From an uncultured Campylobacter sp. (lineage in GTDB: Bacteria > Campylobacterota > Campylobacteria > Campylobacterales > Campylobacteraceae), in the NCBI RefSeq assembly GCF_938030815.1, contig NZ_CALHII010000108.1:1-9348 (forward strand): DNA of 9,348 nucleotides. Reading direction: 5' to 3'. The notes beneath the pieces were generated by a model. It ran no database searches and was not told where the DNA came from. It saw nothing but the letters and a program-made list of their open reading frames with translations. Of this stretch, positions 4,964-9,348 are shown piece after piece (positions within the stretch are counted from its first letter, which is position 1; each line of letters begins with the position of its first letter). The position numbers and the translations under genes are program-made.

Positions 4964-7747
4964 ATGGATAGACGAGACTTTATAAAAAGCTCTGCAGCAG
5001 CGGCTGCCTGTAGCGTTGCGGGCATCAGTTTACCTAGCAGTCTTAGTGCTGCGGACAAAGCCGAAAAAGGCTGGCGCTGGGACAAGGCGGCCTGTCGCTT
5101 CTGCGGCACCGGCTGCGGCATCATGGTAGCCACCAAAGACGGCAAAATCGTAGCGGTCAAAGGCGATCCGCTAGCGCCCGTAAATCGCGGTCTAAACTGC
5201 ATCAAAGGCTACTTCAACGCCAAGATCATGTATGGCGCCGATCGCATTACCAAGCCTCTTTTGCGCGTAAATTCCAAGGGCGAATTCGACAAAAAGGGAA
5301 AATTTATCGAGATCAGCTGGCAAAGAGCGTTCGACGAAATGGAGAAGCATTTCAGGCGCGCCTATAACGAAGGCGGTCCCGAGGGCTTTGCCGTACTTGG
5401 TAGCGGTCAATACACGATCCCGGAAGGTTACGCCGCAGCAAAGCTAGTAAAGGCGGGCTTTCGCTCCAATAATCTCGATCCTAATGCTCGCCAGTGCATG
5501 GCTAGCGCCGTCGTAGGCTTTATGCAAACCTTCGGTATTGACGAGCCTGCGGGTGTTTTCGACGATATCGAGCTAACCGATACCATCATCGCTTGGGGCG
5601 CGAATATGGCTGAGATGCACCCTATCCTTTGGTCTCGTGTCTCCGACCATAAGCTTCACAACCCGGACCGCGTAAAAGTTATAAATCTCTCGACATACTC
5701 TAGCCGCACTTCAAACATCGCCGATATTGAAATTATATTCCGTCCAAATACCGATCTTGCGATATGGAACTACATAGCAAGGGAGATCGTTTATAACCAT
5801 CCAGAGATGATAGACGAAAAATTCATTAAAGAGCACTGTGTGTTCGCTACAGGCCCTGTGGATATCGGCTACGGCTTGCGAGAAGATATAAATCATAAAA
5901 AATACCGCAAAACCGAGCTTGACACCGCGGCTAAGCAAAAATCTAAAATTTTAAGCAAATCCGAGGGCGTTACGTTAGCATATTTGGGTATGAAAGAGGG
6001 CGACGTACTCGAAAACAAACACTCTGACAAATCGGATGCTCACTGGCTCATAAGCTTCGAAGAATTTAAAAAAGCGCTAGAGCCTTACACGCTAGATTTC
6101 GTAGCGCCTTTGGCCAAGGGTAACGAGGATGAGGATTTAGAAGCATTTAAGACCAAGCTAAAGCAGCTAGCAGATTATTACATCGAAAAGGACCGCAAAG
6201 TAGTAAGCTTTTGGACGATGGGCTTTAATCAGCACTCAAGAGGAACCTGGGTCAATGAGCAAAGCTACATGGTACATTTCCTTCTCGGCAAGCAAGCCAA
6301 GCCCGGCTGCGGAGCGTTTTCGCTTACCGGTCAGCCTAGCGCTTGCGGCACGGCTAGAGAGGTGGGCACGTTTTCTCACCGCCTACCTGCTGATATGGTC
6401 GTGGCAAATCCGGCTCATAGAAAGGTTTCCGAAAAAATTTGGAAGCTTCCCGAGGGCACGATAAATCCGAAACCAGGCGCACATTATGTACAGGCTCTGC
6501 GCAATCTCGAAGACGGCAAGATAAAATGGCTGTGGGTTCAGGTAAATAACCCGTGGCAGCAGATCGCCAACGCAAATCACTGGATCGCAGCGGCGCGCGA
6601 GATGGATAACTTCATCGTAGTAAGCGATCCATATCCGGGACTAAGCGCAAAGGTAGCTGATCTAATCCTACCAACCGCGATGATCTACGAAAAATGGGGC
6701 GCATACGGCAATGCCGAGCGCAGAACGCAGTGGTGGAGACAGCAGGTCCTTCCTGTGGGCGACGCGATGAGCGATACGTGGCAGATGCTAGAGTTTTCCA
6801 AGCGCTTCAAACTCAAGGATTTCTGGGGCGAGATTAAAGTAAATGATAAGCTTACGTTACCAAGTGTCTTAGATAAAATTTCAGAATTCGGCTATACGCC
6901 AGAGACTACACTATTTGAAGTGCTCTTTGCAAACAAAGACGCTCAGGCTTTCGCTGCAAAAGATCCGATTATGGCAAGCTTCGATAACTCCGAAGTAAAC
7001 GGCGACTCTCGTGGCGTAATCGGCAGCGACGGCAAAGAATTTAAAGGATATGGTTTTTTCATCCAAAAATATCTCTGGGAAGAATACCGAAAATTCGGCA
7101 CCGGTCACGGACACGACCTAGCGGATTTCGATACCTATCACCGCGTACGCGGTCTTAGATGGCCAGTCGTAGACGGCAAAGAAACGCTTTGGCGCTTTAA
7201 CGCACAATACGATCCTTATGCCAAAAAAGCGGCTCCGGATAGCGACTTCGCCTTCTATGGCAACGCTAAAGCGGCGCTTCCTAGCGGCGATCTGAAATCC
7301 GCTACTTCTGGCGAAGAAAAAACAAGCCTTGCCAATAAAGCTAAAATTTTCTTCCGTCCGTATATGGATCCTGTAGAAGTGCCAAGCGAGGAGTATCCTT
7401 TCTGGCTATGTACGGGTCGCGTGCTGGAGCACTGGCATACGGGCACTATGACTATGCGCGTGCCGGAGCTTTATCGCGCGGTGCCTGAAGCAAGATGCTA
7501 TATGAACGAAGCCGACGGCGCCAAAATCGGCGTGCAACAAAACGAAATCGTCTGGATCGAGTCGCGCCGCGGCAAGGTAAAAGCGCGCGTAGACTTCCAC
7601 GGACGTAACATTCCGCCGAAAGGGCTTATTTTCGTGCCGTTTTTTGACGAGAAGGTTTATATCAACCGCGTCACGCTCGATCATACCTGTCCGCTTTCAA
7701 AAGAGACCGACTACAAAAAATGCGCGGTTAAAATTTACAAGGCGTAA
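4964..7747 (+). CDS. napA: NapA, periplasmic nitrate reductase catalytic subunit
   Basis: Reduces nitrate to nitrite in the periplasm with a Mo-bis-MGD cofactor and one [4Fe-4S] cluster. The N-terminus is a twin-arginine signal ([10 protein letters not shown], then an Ala-rich hydrophobic stretch to about residue 30), so the folded protein is exported by Tat. The cluster ligands are C44, C47, C51 and C79 ([15 protein letters not shown]), with K81 for electron transfer. C178 in ARQCMASAV is the expected Mo ligand, a cysteine and not selenocysteine. The C-terminal ~120 residues form the cofactor-binding domain ([15 protein letters not shown]). At 927 aa it is about 100 residues longer than E. 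coli NapA (828), which is usual for epsilonproteobacteria. The ATG follows GAAAGG. It is the first gene of napAGHB, with napG 3 bp downstream. No napD chaperone gene is in view; in relatives it lies further downstream in this operon. Confidence 0.98.
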   Translation: MDRRDFIKSSAAAAACSVAGISLPSSLSAADKAEKGWRWDKAACRFCGTGCGIMVATKDGKIVAVKGDPLAPVNRGLNCIKGYFNAKIMYGADRITKPLLRVNSKGEFDKKGKFIEISWQRAFDEMEKHFRRAYNEGGPEGFAVLGSGQYTIPEGYAAAKLVKAGFRSNNLDPNARQCMASAVVGFMQTFGIDEPAGVFDDIELTDTIIAWGANMAEMHPILWSRVSDHKLHNPDRVKVINLSTYSSRTSNIADIEIIFRPNTDLAIWNYIAREIVYNHPEMIDEKFIKEHCVFATGPVDIGYGLREDINHKKYRKTELDTAAKQKSKILSKSEGVTLAYLGMKEGDVLENKHSDKSDAHWLISFEEFKKALEPYTLDFVAPLAKGNEDEDLEAFKTKLKQLADYYIEKDRKVVSFWTMGFNQHSRGTWVNEQSYMVHFLLGKQAKPGCGAFSLTGQPSACGTAREVGTFSHRLPADMVVANPAHRKVSEKIWKLPEGTINPKPGAHYVQALRNLEDGKIKWLWVQVNNPWQQIANANHWIAAAREMDNFIVVSDPYPGLSAKVADLILPTAMIYEKWGAYGNAERRTQWWRQQVLPVGDAMSDTWQMLEFSKRFKLKDFWGEIKVNDKLTLPSVLDKISEFGYTPETTLFEVLFANKDAQAFAAKDPIMASFDNSEVNGDSRGVIGSDGKEFKGYGFFIQKYLWEEYRKFGTGHGHDLADFDTYHRVRGLRWPVVDGKETLWRFNAQYDPYAKKAAPDSDFAFYGNAKAALPSGDLKSATSGEEKTSLANKAKIFFRPYMDPVEVPSEEYPFWLCTGRVLEHWHTGTMTMRVPELYRAVPEARCYMNEADGAKIGVQQNEIVWIESRRGKVKARVDFHGRNIPPKGLIFVPFFDEKVYINRVTLDHTCPLSKETDYKKCAVKIYKA

Positions 7748-7750
7748 ATT

Positions 7751-8509
7751 ATGGATAGGCGTGAGGTCTTAGGTATTCTTTCTTTAGCTGCGGGCGTAGG
7801 CGTTCTGGGGCTCGGAGTCGCAAACTCTAACGAGCACGCCAGACTCCGCCCGCCCGGAGCTATAAGCGAGAAAGAATTTCTTAGCAAATGCCTAAGGTGC
7901 GGACTTTGTGTCGAGGCGTGCCCATTTGATACGCTTAAGCTTGCGAGCTTTTGCGATCATGCTATTGCAAACGGCACACCGTTTTTTATCCCGCGCGAAA
8001 TTCCATGCTATATGTGCGACGACATACCTTGCGTCGCGGCCTGTCCTAGCGACGCACTAGATAAAAGCTTAGTAAGCGAAGACTCCAAGCTTAATGTGCG
8101 TCTATCCAAAATGGGCGTTGCGGTCATAGATACCGAGCATTGCATCGCTTATGCCGGTATCCAATGTGACGCGTGCGTGCGAAACTGCCCCGTAATGGAT
8201 AAAGCGCTCAGGATCGATTATCGTCACAACAACCGCACCGAAAAGCACGCCCTACTCGTGCCCGTCGTAGATAGCGACTACTGCACGGGTTGCGGTAAGT
8301 GCGAGCATGCCTGCGTCACGAAAAAGGCGGCTATCAGCGTCGTGGAGCGCGAGCGCGTCATGGGAATTTCCAGCGATAACTACGTCAAAGGCTGGATCAA
8401 GGGCGACGACGCGAAGCTAAAGGACGCAGACACCAAAATCAAGCTCGATCCGCAAAAAAGCAAGGACTACTTAAACGAGGACGATCTAATGGAAGGGGCT
8501 AGGCAATGA
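7751..8509 (+). CDS. napG: NapG, ferredoxin-type quinol dehydrogenase component
   Basis: Periplasmic electron-transfer protein of 252 aa that, with membrane-bound NapH, passes electrons from quinol toward NapB/NapA. Four [4Fe-4S] cysteine groups are visible: C47/C50/C53/C57, C86/C89/C94/C98, C131/C139/C142/C146 and C178/C181/C184/C188. The N-terminus has MDRREVLG followed by a Gly/Leu-rich hydrophobic stretch (8-24), a twin-arginine-type signal whose hydrophobic segment may remain as an anchor. The C-terminal ~40 residues are lysine- and aspartate-rich. The start is 3 bp after the napA stop, with AAGG as ribosome binding site inside the napA end, and the stop overlaps the napH start by ATGA, so translational coupling is likely. 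In this clade NapGH takes the role of the absent NapC. Confidence 0.96.
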   Translation: MDRREVLGILSLAAGVGVLGLGVANSNEHARLRPPGAISEKEFLSKCLRCGLCVEACPFDTLKLASFCDHAIANGTPFFIPREIPCYMCDDIPCVAACPSDALDKSLVSEDSKLNVRLSKMGVAVIDTEHCIAYAGIQCDACVRNCPVMDKALRIDYRHNNRTEKHALLVPVVDSDYCTGCGKCEHACVTKKAAISVVERERVMGISSDNYVKGWIKGDDAKLKDADTKIKLDPQKSKDYLNEDDLMEGARQ

Positions 8510-9315
8510 AATATACTATTTTAAGGCGTTTAAGCCAAATTTCTATTCTAGTCCTTTTTATTTTAGGAAATAATTTCGCCTTCAAAGCCGCGAGCGAAAA
8601 CGGAATTTTATCAGGAATTCTAAAGGGCAATCTAAGCTCGTCGAAACTTTTCGGCACGATTAATCTAAGCGATCCGTTTGCGACGGCGCAGATGCTGCTA
8701 GCCAGCTTTTCTTTAGGCGCTACGGCGGTTATCGGAGCGCTTATCGTAGGAGCATTTTATGCGCTTATAGCGCCGCGATTATATTGCTCGTGGGTCTGCC
8801 CGATAAATTTACTGACCGATCTTGCCGCGTGGCTTCGTAAAAAATTTGGCGTGCACACCAAATTTTTAAACGTAAATCGCAAAGCTCGCTACGTCCTAGC
8901 GGTGCTAGCGCTCATTTGCAGCGGAGCTTTCGGCTTTGCGGCGTTTGAGAGCGTAAATTTTATCTCGCTTTTCGCGCGCGCCGTCATATCGCTAAGTGCC
9001 AGTGCGTTTGCAATCGCGCTGCTGATCGTAGTTTTTGAAATTTTTGCAGGCGATCGCACGATCTGTTCGCGACTATGCCCGCTCGGCGGATTTTGGGCGG
9101 CGCTTAGCTATTTTAGCATCATTCGCATTCGCCACAAGGTTGATAAATGCACGATGTGCGGCAAATGCAAAATGGTCTGCCCCGAAGTGCAGGTACTTAA
9201 GATGGTCGGACGCGAAAACGGGCGCGTTAGCAGCGAGTGTATCAGCTGCGGACGCTGCATCGAAGTATGCGATGACGATGCGTTAAATTTTAGTATATTA
9301 GGAGTGAAAAAATGA
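8506..9315 (+). CDS. napH: NapH, membrane-bound quinol dehydrogenase component
   Basis: Integral membrane partner of NapG, 269 aa, which is expected to oxidise menaquinol. Hydrophobic segments lie near residues 11-28, 62-90, 128-150 and 157-180, giving about four membrane helices. Two CxxxCP motifs, C94/C98 (CSWVCP) and C187/C191 (CSRLCP), are conserved in NapH and proposed to take part in quinol oxidation or interaction with NapG. The C-terminal domain has two [4Fe-4S] groups, C215/C218/C221/C225 and C245/C248/C251/C255, expected on the cytoplasmic side. The start overlaps napG by 4 bp (ATGA) and the stop overlaps napB by 4 bp, so the genes should be co-transcribed and translationally coupled. 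Confidence 0.96.
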   Translation: MKYTILRRLSQISILVLFILGNNFAFKAASENGILSGILKGNLSSSKLFGTINLSDPFATAQMLLASFSLGATAVIGALIVGAFYALIAPRLYCSWVCPINLLTDLAAWLRKKFGVHTKFLNVNRKARYVLAVLALICSGAFGFAAFESVNFISLFARAVISLSASAFAIALLIVVFEIFAGDRTICSRLCPLGGFWAALSYFSIIRIRHKVDKCTMCGKCKMVCPEVQVLKMVGRENGRVSSECISCGRCIEVCDDDALNFSILGVKK

Positions 9316-9348
9316 AAAAAATGGTTTTAAGCTTGGCTCTTGCATGCT
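9312..9348 (+). CDS. napB: NapB (partial), diheme cytochrome c subunit of nitrate reductase
   Basis: Only the first 12 codons (MKKMVLSLALAC) are in the window. They look like the start of a Sec signal peptide: two lysines and then a hydrophobic run. The ATG overlaps the napH stop by 4 bp and is preceded by AGGAG at good spacing. Identification as napB, the diheme cytochrome that passes electrons to NapA, rests on the known napAGHB order in epsilonproteobacteria, not on the visible residues. A second ATG at codon 4 is a less likely start. Confidence 0.75.
   Translation, partial: MKKMVLSLALAC

Noticed and set aside
4964..7770. Near-identical MDRR starts of NapA and NapG as a sign of gene duplication
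   Set aside because: The similarity is limited to the twin-arginine signal; the mature proteins belong to unrelated families.

Overview
The window looks like a chromosomal molybdoenzyme locus from a Campylobacter species. The evidence is the gene order napA-napG-napH-napB without napF or napC, A/T-rich spacers full of AAATTT-type words, and Campylobacter-like small proteins. The coding regions look too GC-rich for C. jejuni, which suggests the gracilis/rectus/showae/curvus type of oral species. That species-level guess is inference. All genes fall into two divergent groups separated by a 535-bp A/T-rich regulatory region (4429-4963).

The left group is on the minus strand. It begins with a formate dehydrogenase catalytic subunit (2176-4428) that is interrupted in frame by a TGA at 3997-3999. 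The surrounding protein context (HCARL-U-HAPTVAGL) and a bacterial SECIS hairpin just downstream show that this TGA encodes selenocysteine, so this is one gene and not two ORFs or a pseudogene. A 274-bp spacer full of inverted repeats follows, including a probable terminator. Next come fdhD (1119-1901, sulfurtransferase for formate dehydrogenase activation), a ModE-like transcription regulator with a duplicated Cys-bearing N-terminal module (318-1109), and a 62-residue protein of unknown function (113-301). Positions 1-112 hold only structured non-coding sequence.

The right group is on the plus strand and is the periplasmic nitrate reductase operon. It comprises napA (4964-7747), napG (7751-8509), napH (8506-9315) and the first 12 codons of napB (9312 to the window end). 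The genes are separated by 3 bp or overlap by ATGA. A one-mismatch FNR/CRP-type dyad lies about 41 bp upstream of the start predicted from an extended -10, as in a class II activated promoter.

Together the locus pairs a formate-oxidising Mo/W enzyme, its maturation factor and a Mo/W-type regulator with a Mo-dependent nitrate reductase. Three points stand out. The formate dehydrogenase has no Tat signal and no fdhB/fdhC partners here, unlike the respiratory fdhABC locus known from C. jejuni. The ModE-like protein has an unusual architecture, with no molybdate-binding Mop domain. The two main spacers contain strong inverted repeats with no assigned role. I see no mobile element, tRNA, rRNA or CRISPR array.
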